A stretch of 64,000 nucleotides of DNA. It comes from Cognatundibacterium rivi (GTDB lineage Bacteria; Pseudomonadota; Gammaproteobacteria; Burkholderiales; Burkholderiaceae_D). Location: positions 124,001 through 188,000 of the forward strand of contig NZ_JAGSPK010000006.1 of NCBI RefSeq assembly GCF_018139565.1, read 5' to 3'. The notes under the pieces were generated by a model. It was not told the origin of the DNA. It ran no database searches and was given only the letters and a program-made list of their open reading frames with translations. Position numbers and translations under genes: made by a program. Positions 33,035 through 42,514 of the stretch are shown here, one piece after another (the first letter of the stretch is position 1; every line of letters begins with the position of its first letter).

Positions 33035-33493
33035 ATGAAGAGTCTCCGTTTTCAGCGTCATCATTTATCTACCGGACAGCAAGGTTTCAGCTTGCTGGAG
33101 ATGATTGCTGCGCTGACGATTCTCACGATAGGTTCTGTCGTGTTGTTTAGCTGGCTGGGACAGACGATGGGACAACTGACACGGTTTCAATTGCAGGAAA
33201 CCGAGTCCATGGCGCGCATACAGGCGGTGCAGTTCTTGTCAAATCAGAATCCGGCAACGGCGCCTTCGGGTAAGCAGTTATTTGATCAGTTTTATCTGGA
33301 GTGGACTTCGTCACCCATATCTGAAACGCGCGAATCTGTCTCTCCTATGGATGGACTGGGCCTGTATCAGATTACCTTGTACAACGTGCAGTCTAAGGCA
33401 TTTCACCATGATGGCCGTGAATGGTTTACTTTTTCGGTCAGGCTGGCGGGTTATAAGCAGGTTCGTAAACCAGCAGCAGAAAAGCCGTTTTAA
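33035..33493 (+). CDS. gspI: Minor pseudopilin GspI
   Basis: A 152-residue minor pseudopilin that starts 3 bp after gspH. The leader ends STGQQG and the mature end is FSLLEMIAALTILTIGSVVLF with the +5 glutamate. GspI is the adaptor that joins GspJ and GspK at the pseudopilus tip in characterised systems. At 152 residues it is slightly longer than typical (about 120-130). Confidence 0.8.
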   Translation: MKSLRFQRHHLSTGQQGFSLLEMIAALTILTIGSVVLFSWLGQTMGQLTRFQLQETESMARIQAVQFLSNQNPATAPSGKQLFDQFYLEWTSSPISETRESVSPMDGLGLYQITLYNVQSKAFHHDGREWFTFSVRLAGYKQVRKPAAEKPF

Positions 33494-33501
33494 TTGTGAA
33501 A

Positions 33502-34155
33502 ATGATTTTCCCTGAGCGTTTATTCAGAATGACATCCCGAGCCGGTTTGCAGAAGCAGGCAGGGTTAACTCTGATTGAATTATTAGTCAGTCTGGTGATC
33601 CTGGGTTTTGTGGTTACCATTATGTCGGGCGCTTTTTCCCAGATGGCGCAGGTAGTCAGAATTGCCGAAAATGTCAATGGCAATTTTCAGGGGCAATGGG
33701 TCAGACTCAATGCGCTCAGGGATTTGGTGGCAAATTTAACTTTGCCTAAAAACATCGAAAAACCGTTTTCCGGTAATGATACTGGCTTTGAAGCCTACAC
33801 TCTGGCGATGCCTCAGAGAGACTGGGGGCAGGTGACTCTGGCAACGGCGACGCTGAAACCGAATACGGATGGCGGTACTGACTTGTTCGTCAGTGCTGAA
33901 AATGTACCACCGCTGATCGTCGCTTCCTGGAAAATGCCGGTGGTGATGGAATACCAGACGATACAGGGTGCGACCGAATCTGTCTGGCCGCCGATGTCGG
34001 GCAAGGCAGAGGATGCTTTGCCGAGAGCAGTTGTGATTCGTGCAAAATCAGGTGAGCAGCGTGTCCAGATGTTGGCGGTATACGATGGTATTCGGAAAAC
34101 AGAAGCCGATGGAACGAAGGCTCTGGAGAGTTTGTTGGGAATAGGATCGAAATGA
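33502..34155 (+). CDS. gspJ: Minor pseudopilin GspJ
   Basis: A minor pseudopilin of about 217 residues, with signal KQAG/LTLIELLVSLVILGFVV and the +5 glutamate. The residue after the cleavage site is leucine instead of phenylalanine, which prepilin peptidases accept. A GTG at 33496 is an alternative start, and the ATG at 33502 is preferred. The stop overlaps the gspK start in an ATGA junction. Confidence 0.82.
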   Translation: MIFPERLFRMTSRAGLQKQAGLTLIELLVSLVILGFVVTIMSGAFSQMAQVVRIAENVNGNFQGQWVRLNALRDLVANLTLPKNIEKPFSGNDTGFEAYTLAMPQRDWGQVTLATATLKPNTDGGTDLFVSAENVPPLIVASWKMPVVMEYQTIQGATESVWPPMSGKAEDALPRAVVIRAKSGEQRVQMLAVYDGIRKTEADGTKALESLLGIGSK

Positions 34156-35174
34156 TCGCGTATCGCATACGTTCAACGATGGAGCAAGGTTTTGCGCTGG
34201 CTGCCGTGTTGTGGCTGCTGGCAGGTTTTACGATACTGGCAGCGATGATCAGTCAGTCTAATCAGATACTGGCTGAACGCCAGGCAAAGCTGAAGCAGCG
34301 GGCCGATGCGGAGCAGGCATTTTTGTCCAGCCGCAGCGAGGCGTTGTTCTGGATATCCACCAGCCGTGCCACGAAGGATGGGTTTGGCTGGCCGGGAACA
34401 TATTTGCAAGTGGATGGGCGTGGCTATGCGGGTGCTGAAAAAAGTACAATACAGTTGCAGGATATTAAAGGCTTGCTGTCTTTTAACCGGCCAGACCGGG
34501 TGAAGCTGGCGCGCTTACTGGTGGCATGTGGCGCTGCGGAAGCAGATACCGATGCACTGATTGATGCGCTGGAAGATTATCAGGAACCTGGCAAGCTCAA
34601 GCGTGTCAATGGTGCGAAGGATTTTGAGTATGCTGCAGCGGGTATGCCACCACCACGGGGTGCACCATTACTGGCGGAGCCTGAAATCTGGCGCGTCTTT
34701 GGCTGGGCAGCACTGGAAAAAAGCTGGACTGAACGGGGCTGCTTCGAGGATGTCACGGTATTCGGTGACAAGTCTTTCAATCCGACCACCGCGTCGCCGC
34801 GTGCACTGGCTGCGTACGGCCTTACCGCAGAGCAGGTATCCGAGGTTGAACAAGAGCGCGTCAAAAATGAATCGACTTTAATCAACCGGATACAGCAGGC
34901 AAATGATGCCGGTGGATTTATGGGCTTCGCGACGAGCAGGGCGCCATCTAGGACTTTGCGGATCACGCATACCGCGCCGGATATGCCGTGGGCTCTGAGA
35001 TATGAATTAAAAATAGCAACAAATGCAGAGGGCGTGCCGTGGTACATTTTTTCACCACGCAGATTGCCTCTGGCATCGGTTATGATACCGGCTGGTCGCG
35101 CCGAATGGCCGAGAATTGACCAAATATCTGAAACGGACAAGAATGCAATTACGCAACCGATTTTACCTTTCTGA
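34152..35174 (+). CDS. gspK: Minor pseudopilin GspK
   Basis: The large tip pseudopilin, 340 residues. The signal is EQG/FALAAVLWLLAGF, and as in other GspK proteins the +5 glutamate is missing. The large alpha-helical insert typical of GspK lies in the middle (DIKGLLSFNRPDRVKLARLL .. YGLTAEQVSEVEQER). It overlaps gspJ by 4 bp and its end overlaps the next gene by 32 bp. Confidence 0.88.
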   Translation: MIAYRIRSTMEQGFALAAVLWLLAGFTILAAMISQSNQILAERQAKLKQRADAEQAFLSSRSEALFWISTSRATKDGFGWPGTYLQVDGRGYAGAEKSTIQLQDIKGLLSFNRPDRVKLARLLVACGAAEADTDALIDALEDYQEPGKLKRVNGAKDFEYAAAGMPPPRGAPLLAEPEIWRVFGWAALEKSWTERGCFEDVTVFGDKSFNPTTASPRALAAYGLTAEQVSEVEQERVKNESTLINRIQQANDAGGFMGFATSRAPSRTLRITHTAPDMPWALRYELKIATNAEGVPWYIFSPRRLPLASVMIPAGRAEWPRIDQISETDKNAITQPILPF

Positions 35175-36408
35175 CATTGCTGAACCAAAAGCAAAAGAAA
35201 TTATTGCAAAGCAGAATGCGCGAACTGCCTGGTTCAAGCCGCTTTGGATTTTGCCAAGATCATGGTGTGTGACGACTTCGCTGCAGGCGAAGGGCGTGCC
35301 CTCTCACAAAACGCAAGCTTTTGTCCAATTACATTTGCATCGTCTGGCTCCTTTTGCTGACAGCGGTGTGTATGCCTGCCGTTCCGGTGACTGGGTACAT
35401 TTATGGTTTTGGGAAAACCGTAAGGTCAGGGAGATCTGCGAGAAGCATGGCCTTGATATCAATCATATGCAGTTTGCACCGGAAAGCGTCTGTTTCCCTA
35501 AGCGCAAAGACGGTGCTGTACTGATTCAGTGTCAGCAAGGTGTGGAAGCACAGTTATGGCATCAGGGTTTATTAGTTGACAGCGCCTGGTGGCCGGAGCG
35601 TGTCAGCAACGATGAGTGGCAGGCTTGGCGTCCGGGCTCTGCGGCAATGACAGGCGCACTCGCGCAGATAGCATCGTGGCCGGAACAGGTGCCGGCGCAT
35701 GTGCAGTTATCCGAATCCAGTCTGAAAGATCCGGTCTATCGTCTGGCGGAGCCATGGGCACGCAATCTTCTGGGCGTGCAATGGTGGCATGCGCTGAAAA
35801 ATTTCCGTGGTGATGTGCTGGCGGTGATCGCTGTGGTGATACTGGCTTCGTATGGTGCTTATCTCGGAGCGCAATGGTGGTCAATTGATTCGCAACTGAC
35901 ATCGACCGATCAGGAGATCGAATCTTTGTCTGCCAAAGTCGAACCGATCAATACTGCCCGCAGTCAGGCAATGGCCTTACAGCAGTGGACCACGAAACTG
36001 GCGGCCTTGCGCAGTCGCGATGAAGTCAGGGAGTTGCTGAAAAACCTGCGTCCATTATTGCAGAAAGAGGATGCTGCTCTGCGCGAGTTTGAATATCAGG
36101 ATGGCGAGGTGCGTCTGATGCTGGTTCCGGTGAACACAGAGCTGAATATCGTCGGTGTGACGCAGGACCTGGAGTCGATGAAATTGCTCAGCAATATACG
36201 TCTGTTGCCGGATAGCGATGCCCGGCTGATGAAAGTATCGGCCAAAATGGCGCCGAAAATCGTGAAGCCGGAGAGCATTGCGAGCGAAACGCCACAAGCA
36301 AAAACAATGGCGACGCCGGCAGCACCTAAATCAACAGAGCAGAAAAAAACAGAACAGATGGATTCTTCGGTAATACCGCGCAGCGGCAAGCGGGAAAAGG
36401 GCGAATAA
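35143..36408 (+). CDS. GspL/PilN-like inner-membrane secretion protein
   Basis: A bitopic protein of 421 residues. It has an N-terminal cytoplasmic part of about 230 residues that I could match to a GspL actin-like domain only weakly, one membrane segment (about 233-255, VLAVIAVVILASYGAYLGA), and a coiled-coil plus PilN-like periplasmic part (about 256-375), then an Ala/Pro/Lys-rich tail ending in SGKREKGE. The ATG at 35143 is used; the TTG at 35116 is less likely. It should link the ATPase to the periplasmic parts. The role is assigned by position and topology, not by strong motif matches. Confidence 0.65.
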   Translation: MQLRNRFYLSDIAEPKAKEIIAKQNARTAWFKPLWILPRSWCVTTSLQAKGVPSHKTQAFVQLHLHRLAPFADSGVYACRSGDWVHLWFWENRKVREICEKHGLDINHMQFAPESVCFPKRKDGAVLIQCQQGVEAQLWHQGLLVDSAWWPERVSNDEWQAWRPGSAAMTGALAQIASWPEQVPAHVQLSESSLKDPVYRLAEPWARNLLGVQWWHALKNFRGDVLAVIAVVILASYGAYLGAQWWSIDSQLTSTDQEIESLSAKVEPINTARSQAMALQQWTTKLAALRSRDEVRELLKNLRPLLQKEDAALREFEYQDGEVRLMLVPVNTELNIVGVTQDLESMKLLSNIRLLPDSDARLMKVSAKMAPKIVKPESIASETPQAKTMATPAAPKSTEQKKTEQMDSSVIPRSGKREKGE

Positions 36409-36409
36409 G

Positions 36410-37051
36410 ATGCAAACAGGTGAACGTTTCTGGCAATTGGTTGGTGCTGCCATCTTCATACTCTGCGCTTACAGTCTGGCAGAATTATTCGATAGTAATG
36501 CTGCCCGCCAAAAGCAACTGGCGAATCAGCAGCAGTTGTTAGTGCGTCAGCAGGCGGCGTTAAAAGAGAGTCGCTGGGATCAGAAGCTGAAGGACGCTGA
36601 GCGTATTCAGAAAGCCTGGCTTGCGTATCTGCCGGCTGAAAAATCTGCGACTTTTGCCAAAGCACGTTTATTGAGTGACGTGCGGCAACTGGCTAAAGAC
36701 GCGGGCATTGTCGGCGTGACCGTGTCAGCGCAGGATGCAGAAGGCGGTGAGAAGACCGACGCAGCGTTGACCAGTTATGGTACTAAGAGTGCTCAGGATA
36801 AGACAAAGAGCAGCCTGCCATCGGGTGTACAGATGATTAAAGTGACCCTGATCGGCCGTTTTGATCCTACGCCTTTCGGGCGTTTGCTCGATACGCTCGA
36901 AGATCAGCAGAAATTTACAGTTGTAGAACGCGTGCTGGTACGCGGAACGCAACTGGAAGTGAATATACGCTGCTATTGGCACCTGGATGCGGGAGCGGAT
37001 CAGTCAGTTGCAGCCACGACAGATGCCGCGCCGCTTGCGAAAGGTATCTGA
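36410..37051 (+). CDS. GspM/PilO-like inner-membrane secretion protein
   Basis: A 213-residue bitopic protein with one membrane segment near the N-terminus (about 8-25), a coiled coil (about 29-70) and a ferredoxin-like periplasmic domain (QMIKVTLIGRFDPTPFGRLLDTLE .. LEVNIRCYW). This is the layout of GspM and PilO, partners of GspL and PilN. It starts 1 bp after the preceding stop. A basic and glutamine-rich early region and a short low-complexity end are seen. Confidence 0.7.
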   Translation: MQTGERFWQLVGAAIFILCAYSLAELFDSNAARQKQLANQQQLLVRQQAALKESRWDQKLKDAERIQKAWLAYLPAEKSATFAKARLLSDVRQLAKDAGIVGVTVSAQDAEGGEKTDAALTSYGTKSAQDKTKSSLPSGVQMIKVTLIGRFDPTPFGRLLDTLEDQQKFTVVERVLVRGTQLEVNIRCYWHLDAGADQSVAATTDAAPLAKGI

Positions 37052-37054
37052 GCC

Positions 37055-37597
37055 ATGAATATGAAGTTTAATTTCAAAAAAATATCGAGGCAGCAGTTGC
37101 TTGCTGCGGGCGTGATTCTGGCCGGTGTTATAGCGGGGGCTGTTGCCGGTTTTTTCTCAATTTCTACTGCCAATATGGTGCAGCAAAACAGCGCAGATGA
37201 GACGGCCCAGAAAGATGCCCCGTTTGTCTTGCCCGCTGCCCCGCCGGAAAAAAAAGCAATTGTTCCTGTGAACGAGGATGCGACACCGCAGGCAGCGAAG
37301 AGCGCGCAAAAAGCAGAAGAGGAATTAGCGGATCAGCGTATGTGGGAAGTCACGGCGAAGCAGCCATTGCCACCGCGTAAAGAACCTATGACGCCGCCAC
37401 GCTGGCGTGTGGTCGGTATCACCTCGGTAGGATCAGTAAAAAGCGTATTGCTATTGTTCGAAAATCAGCCAGTTACAGAGGCGAGAGGAATCGGAGATAA
37501 GCTTCCTGGTGGCGCAAAAATTGTCGACATCGCTCAAGACCATTTGAAGATTGTGCTCAATGGTCAAACTATGAAATTGAATTTACGTAAGCAATGA
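37055..37597 (+). CDS. GspC/PilP-like secretion protein
   Basis: A 180-residue bitopic protein: membrane segment at about 15-36, a proline- and alanine-rich linker (about 50-100), and a small beta-domain (RWRVVGITSVGSVKSVLLLFENQ .. GIGDKLPGGAKIVDIAQDHLKIVLNGQ). The latter is like the homology region of GspC and the PilP domain, which contact the secretin. It has no PDZ domain, so it is a short form. The stop overlaps the gspD start (ATGA). Confidence 0.75.
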   Translation: MNMKFNFKKISRQQLLAAGVILAGVIAGAVAGFFSISTANMVQQNSADETAQKDAPFVLPAAPPEKKAIVPVNEDATPQAAKSAQKAEEELADQRMWEVTAKQPLPPRKEPMTPPRWRVVGITSVGSVKSVLLLFENQPVTEARGIGDKLPGGAKIVDIAQDHLKIVLNGQTMKLNLRKQ

Positions 37598-40116
37598 AAA
37601 AATTTCCTTTTGGCCGTCAAGGCAATAAATCTTTGTACGGTGCCTTGCCCGTCTCTGCACTGGGGCTGATGCTGGCACTGAGCGGATGCGCGGACACGAA
37701 ACTGCTTGTTCCTAAACGCATCGACTTTGAGCGCAGTCCTCAGACGGATACCGCTTCGTTGCTTGGCGATCAGCAGATGAAACGCACCTATTCTGAGACA
37801 GACACACCGAAAATGCCGGCGACGATCAGCGGTGAAAAACGGGCTGCACAGGATCAGCCTGCTCCTGCTGGTGGCAAAGCGGATCTGACGGTTTCATTCG
37901 ATCAGATGCCTTTACCTACTTTCATTCAGGCAGTCTACGGCAGTGTGCTGAAGGCAAATTATTCTATGGACGGGGCAGTGGCGGCGCGTACCGACCTGGT
38001 GACTTTCCATATTCCACAGCCAACGACGAACGCTGAATTATCACGTTTATCGCGCATGCTGCTCAAGAGTTACGGCGTGGCTGTTCAGGATTTCGGTGGT
38101 GTGATTCGCATGGTTCCGGACAATGCTTCCAGTAGTTATTCGCCAGCGATACGACGCGGTCGCGCTAGTCCGGAAACGCCGCAGAGCCTGCGCCCTGTCT
38201 TTCATTATGTTGAGCTTGATGCGGTACGGGTCAATGATTTCAGCAGCTTGCTCAAAACCATGTTCGGCGCCAAAATTCAGGCGACTGACGATCTGGGTAA
38301 GAATGCGATCCTGATCAGTGGCCAGCCAGACGATGTGGCCGCGGCAATGGAAGTCATACAGGTATTTGATCAGCCTGCTATGCGCGGTCAGCGCACCAAG
38401 CGCGTCAGTCCAGTTTTCTGGACCGCTGAAGAATTCAGTAAGCGCCTGGTGGAAGTGCTCAGTGCGGAGGGGTATGCCGCCAGCACCAGTGTCAATTCCG
38501 GTTCGCCAATTCTGATATTACCGATTCCTCCTATCAACAGCGTGATTATTTTCTCTTCGTCTGAAAAGATATTAAATCACGTTTTGCAGTGGTCCAAAGA
38601 ACTGGATAAGCCTTCTGAGAGTCAGGCCGGGGGTGCCTTTTTTACCTACCCGGTAAAATATGCTGACGCTCAGGCACTGGCGAAAACCTTGTCTGAACTG
38701 ATCGGTGGTTCTACCTCATCCACAGTACCCGCAGCCACCGGAACCGCGGCAACTGCGGCGGCAACCGCGGCGGCATCAGGAAATCGCGGTGGCTCTAAAA
38801 TTGTTGTCAACAATGCGACTAACAGCTTGATTATTCAGGGTGGTGGTGCTGATCAGTATCGCCAGTGGATGGCATTATTGGCTGAGCTTGACAAACCGAG
38901 CAAATCAGCACTGATCGACGTGATGGTGGCCGAAGTGACCGCCGGAACCAGTAATTCGCTTGGTGTTGACTGGAGTGTAAAGAATGGCACACCGCTTTCT
39001 GGAACTTTGCCGATCAGTAAGCTGGGCTCCAGTGGTTTGGCATTCAGTTTTTTGAATTCCGCACATTCCATGCGGGCCGATGTCACCGCATTGGCGAGTA
39101 AGAGTGATGCGCAGATTTTATCCAGCCCTAAGCTGATGGCCAGAAACGGTGAGACTGCAACGATACAGGTAGCAGATGAAGTGCCAATTTTGACCAGTAC
39201 CACCACGACACCGGGTGTGCTCACTGGTTCTACAACCACGAATACCGTTCAGTATCGTACGGCGGGTATGATTTTGAAGGTACGCCCTATTATTAATTCC
39301 GGCAGCCGTATCGATCTCGATATTTCGCAGGAAGTCAGTAATGTGAAATCACTGACCAGTGGCGCGATCACATCTCCAACGATTGGTACCCGCAAAGTAG
39401 ATACCAAACTGACGCTGCGTGACGGTAGTACGGTGATGTTGGCCGGGTTAATTTCCAACGACAACAATTCCTCCGATGGAGGCGTACCTTTATTGAAAGA
39501 CATACCGGGTATAGGTAGTTTGTTTAAGAACGAAAGCATGAATAAGAATAAGAAGGAATTAATTATTCTGATCACGCCTTATATTATCAACGATGATTTT
39601 GAAGCGGAATCGATCACCAATGCTTTCCAGTCGACGCTGGGTGATTGGGCGCGGGATTTGAAATCAAATGCCGATATGAACCGCTTGCGTCGTTCAACTA
39701 ATCCGGAAAATACAAAATCGGCGGTAGAATTTTCTGCTCCGGTGCGCGATACAAAACTGGTAAATCCAAATACGGAAGTCATGTCGGCACCTGGGTCTCA
39801 GGAGGTCGCACCGACACCTGCAGAGTCGTCCGCAACTACACCGATGGCACCGGCAAAGGACGCGCCGAAGAAACCTGATGCAGATGAGCTTGGTGGTGTG
39901 ATTATGAGTAAGCCGGTTCCTGCTCCAGTGCAAAATCCAGCATCAACGACAAGTGCAGCCGGACAGGAAAAAGCAGGGGCAAAAACAGCGGCCAAACCTG
40001 CACCGGTCAACAAGCCTTCGAACGTTGTGATGCCTCCGATTCCGGGTGCGAAACTCGTTGAAGATCCTGAGCTTCTGGAAGAGTTGCGCCGTGCAGCTGG
40101 TTTACCAAAGCGCTAA
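37594..40116 (+). CDS. gspD: Secretin GspD, lipoprotein form
   Basis: The outer-membrane channel of the secretion system, 840 residues. It has a lipoprotein signal (LMLALSGC, cysteine at about 32), so it may reach the outer membrane without a separate pilotin. N0-type and three N domains follow (about 90-460), with an unusual Ala/Thr low-complexity loop (about 375-400). The secretin core includes VPILTSTTTTPG, GMILKVRPIINSGSRIDLDISQEVS and VPLLKDIPGIGSLFKNE. The tail (about 710-840) is Ala/Pro-rich. It is the last gene of the run, unlike many T2SS loci where gspC and gspD come first. Confidence 0.92.
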   Translation: MKKFPFGRQGNKSLYGALPVSALGLMLALSGCADTKLLVPKRIDFERSPQTDTASLLGDQQMKRTYSETDTPKMPATISGEKRAAQDQPAPAGGKADLTVSFDQMPLPTFIQAVYGSVLKANYSMDGAVAARTDLVTFHIPQPTTNAELSRLSRMLLKSYGVAVQDFGGVIRMVPDNASSSYSPAIRRGRASPETPQSLRPVFHYVELDAVRVNDFSSLLKTMFGAKIQATDDLGKNAILISGQPDDVAAAMEVIQVFDQPAMRGQRTKRVSPVFWTAEEFSKRLVEVLSAEGYAASTSVNSGSPILILPIPPINSVIIFSSSEKILNHVLQWSKELDKPSESQAGGAFFTYPVKYADAQALAKTLSELIGGSTSSTVPAATGTAATAAATAAASGNRGGSKIVVNNATNSLIIQGGGADQYRQWMALLAELDKPSKSALIDVMVAEVTAGTSNSLGVDWSVKNGTPLSGTLPISKLGSSGLAFSFLNSAHSMRADVTALASKSDAQILSSPKLMARNGETATIQVADEVPILTSTTTTPGVLTGSTTTNTVQYRTAGMILKVRPIINSGSRIDLDISQEVSNVKSLTSGAITSPTIGTRKVDTKLTLRDGSTVMLAGLISNDNNSSDGGVPLLKDIPGIGSLFKNESMNKNKKELIILITPYIINDDFEAESITNAFQSTLGDWARDLKSNADMNRLRRSTNPENTKSAVEFSAPVRDTKLVNPNTEVMSAPGSQEVAPTPAESSATTPMAPAKDAPKKPDADELGGVIMSKPVPAPVQNPASTTSAAGQEKAGAKTAAKPAPVNKPSNVVMPPIPGAKLVEDPELLEELRRAAGLPKR

Positions 40117-40145
40117 TCTGAAGTTCTGGAATGAAGCATATAAGT

Positions 40146-40176
40146 AAAAAAGGATGCCGTCTGGCATCCTTTTTTA
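40146..40176. terminator. Bidirectional terminator between gspD and pyrE
   Basis: A 13-bp perfect stem (AAAAAAGGATGCC / GGCATCCTTTTTT, GTCT loop) with T-runs on both strands. It ends the plus-strand secretion operon and the minus-strand gat-pyrE genes. Confidence 0.95.
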
Positions 40177-40216
40177 TTGCAGTGACTGTGGATGGCGTCT
40201 GTCGGTAAGATCAGCG

Positions 40217-40882
40217 TCAGATGGCTCCGTAACGCTGGCGGTAGACGGCAACAGCATCTTTGTGCTGAGTCAACTGAGCGTCAGCACCTGCCGCGGACAG
40301 ATAGTCAAACAAGTCATTCAGGTTGCCGATAGAGACGACAGGCATGTTGTAAGCCTGGCTGACTTCTTGCACCGCGGATTGAGCAGAGAGGGCGTCATCC
40401 TTACCGGAGCGTTCCATACGATCAAGTGCGATCAACACGGCGCATGGAGTGGCACCTGCTGCGCGTATCATTTCCACTGATTCACGTACGGATGTACCCG
40501 CAGAAATCACGTCATCAATGATGACGACTTTTCCTTTCAGTTCGGCACCAACAATCGTGCCACCTTCGCCGTGGTCTTTGGCTTCCTTGCGATTGTAGGC
40601 AAACGGCACGTTGCGGCCGCGTGCTGCGAGCGCGACGGCAGTCGCACTGGCCAGCGTGATGCCTTTGTAGGCGGGGCCGAACAGCATGTCAAATTCGACG
40701 CCGGAGTTAATCAGGGTGTCCGCATAAAATGCGGCCAGTTTGCCCAGATTCGCGCCATCATTGAATAAACCGGCATTAAAAAAATACGGAGAATTACGTC
40801 CGGCTTTGGTGACAAAATCACCGAAGCGGATAACGCCGGCCTTGACTGAAAATGCAATAAATTCTTGTCTTAAATTGCTCAA
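40217..40882 (-). CDS. pyrE: Orotate phosphoribosyltransferase
   Basis: It makes orotidine 5'-phosphate from orotate and PRPP in pyrimidine synthesis. The PRPP-binding loop is VVIIDDVISAGTS, and GPAYKGITLA and the flexible RKEAKDHGEGG loop are present. Length 221 residues is typical. The start appears to be TTG at 40882 with GTGAG upstream; there is no in-frame ATG nearby. It lies 38 bp downstream of gatB on the same strand. Confidence 0.95.
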   Translation of the reverse strand: MSNLRQEFIAFSVKAGVIRFGDFVTKAGRNSPYFFNAGLFNDGANLGKLAAFYADTLINSGVEFDMLFGPAYKGITLASATAVALAARGRNVPFAYNRKEAKDHGEGGTIVGAELKGKVVIIDDVISAGTSVRESVEMIRAAGATPCAVLIALDRMERSGKDDALSAQSAVQEVSQAYNMPVVSIGNLNDLFDYLSAAGADAQLTQHKDAVAVYRQRYGAI

Positions 40883-40920
40883 AATAATCTCACTTGATAA
40901 AACGGGGATAGAGCGTGCGA

Positions 40921-42381
40921 TCAGCCCGCAAGTTTTTTCTTCAGCAATTCATTCACTTGTGCCGGATTGCCTTTACCCTTGGTTGCCTTCATCGCCTGAC
41001 CGACCAGCGAGTTGAACGCTTTCTCTTTACCGGCGCGGTATTCATCCACCGATTGCTGATTCGCTGCCATCACTTCATCGATAATTTTTTCGAGCGCACC
41101 GACATCGGAAATTTGTTTCAGGCCTTTTGCTTCAATGACCTGATCTGCCAGATTGACGTCTGCCGATGGTGCCTGCCACATTGCGGCAAACACTTCTTTA
41201 GCGATTTTGTTCGAGATGGTGCCGTCCGCAATACGCTGCAACAGGACTGCCAGTTGCGCTGCGCTGACAGGAATGGCGCTGATCTCAACACCTTCGCGAT
41301 TGAGTGTGGATGCCACATCGCCCATCATCAGGTTCGCAGCCGGTTTTGCCTGAGCAACACCTGCCGCTTGTACGATCGCTTCAAAATAAGTTGCGATCCC
41401 TTTTGATTGGGTCAGGATGGTGGCATCGTATTCAGGCAGGCCGAATTGCTCAATGAAACGCTGACGCATTGCTGATGGCAGCTCTGGCATGGTGGCACGC
41501 ACTTGTTCGACCCACTCACGGCTGATTTTCAGTGGTGGTAAATCAGGATCGGGGAAATAGCGATAATCCTGTGAGTCTTCCTTGCTGCGCATAGAGCGTG
41601 TTTCTTTGCGGTCAGGATCATACAAACGGGTTTCCTGCACCACGGTGCCGCCGTCTTCGATCAGTTCGATCTGACGACGGACTTCGATGTTGATCGCTTC
41701 TTCGAGAAAGCGGAACGAGTTCAGATTTTTGATTTCGCAACGTGTGCCGAATTCTTTTTGTCCGACCGGACGTACGGAAACGTTGGCATCGCAACGGAAA
41801 GATCCTTCCTGCATATTGCCGTCACAGATATCGAGCCACATCACCAGCGAGTGCAATGCTTTTGCGTAAGCGACCGCTTCGGCGGCACTGCGCATCACGG
41901 GTTCAGTGACGATTTCCAGCAAAGGTGTACCGGCGCGATTGAGGTCAATGCCTGTCATACCCTGATAATCTTCGTGCAGGGATTTGCCTGCATCTTCTTC
42001 CAGATGCGCGCGGGTCAGTTGGATTACTTTGACTTCGGACTTCCCATCTTTTTCAACGACGCATGAAACTGAGCCACCCTGAACGACCGGGATCTCAAAC
42101 TGACTGATCTGATAGCCTTTTGGCAGGTCAGGATAGAAATAGTTTTTGCGGGCGAAAATTGATTCCGGCGCGACGACCGCACCAACCGCCAGACCAAACT
42201 GGATCGCTTTTTCTACCGCACCTTTGTTCATCACCGGCAGCACGCCCGGCAATGCCAGATCAACAGGGCTGGCCTGGGTATTGGGTTCTGCGCCAAATTG
42301 TATTGAAGAACCACTGAATATCTTGGAGTTTGTTTTGAGTTGCGCGTGCGTCTCAAAACCAATAACGACTTCCCATTGCAT
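40921..42381 (-). CDS. gatB: Aspartyl/glutamyl-tRNA amidotransferase subunit B
   Basis: The kinase and tRNA-binding subunit of GatCAB, which turns Glu-tRNA(Gln) and Asp-tRNA(Asn) into the amide forms. The start at 42381 has AAGGA at proper distance; the 19 upstream residues are rejected. Markers are [15 protein letters not shown] at the N-terminus, [12 protein letters not shown] and [18 protein letters not shown], and the C-terminal YqeY-like domain. 486 residues is normal. Confidence 0.96.
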   Translation of the reverse strand: MQWEVVIGFETHAQLKTNSKIFSGSSIQFGAEPNTQASPVDLALPGVLPVMNKGAVEKAIQFGLAVGAVVAPESIFARKNYFYPDLPKGYQISQFEIPVVQGGSVSCVVEKDGKSEVKVIQLTRAHLEEDAGKSLHEDYQGMTGIDLNRAGTPLLEIVTEPVMRSAAEAVAYAKALHSLVMWLDICDGNMQEGSFRCDANVSVRPVGQKEFGTRCEIKNLNSFRFLEEAINIEVRRQIELIEDGGTVVQETRLYDPDRKETRSMRSKEDSQDYRYFPDPDLPPLKISREWVEQVRATMPELPSAMRQRFIEQFGLPEYDATILTQSKGIATYFEAIVQAAGVAQAKPAANLMMGDVASTLNREGVEISAIPVSAAQLAVLLQRIADGTISNKIAKEVFAAMWQAPSADVNLADQVIEAKGLKQISDVGALEKIIDEVMAANQQSVDEYRAGKEKAFNSLVGQAMKATKGKGNPAQVNELLKKKLAG

Positions 42382-42451
42382 AATCATTCCTTGTTTCGTT
42401 GTTGCATGTGGTGTCAGCAAATGCGCGACACACTTCATCCATCAATCGGAT

Positions 42452-42487
42452 GCTGCCGTTGGGGCTGGTTGATGTACCAGCGGCAGC
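42452..42487 (-). other. Hairpin in the gatA-gatB gap
   Basis: A bipartite stem with GCTGCCG/CGGCAGC outside and CTGGT/ACCAG inside. No T-run follows on either strand, so it is not a classical terminator. It may set mRNA stability within the gat operon. Confidence 0.4.
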
Positions 42488-42514
42488 AATGTTTGCCTAT
42501 TACTTTTATGCCGC

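Noticed and set aside
38700-38800. Repeat or CRISPR-like run in gspD
   Set aside because: It is an in-frame Ala/Thr low-complexity loop within the secretin gene, without regular spacers.
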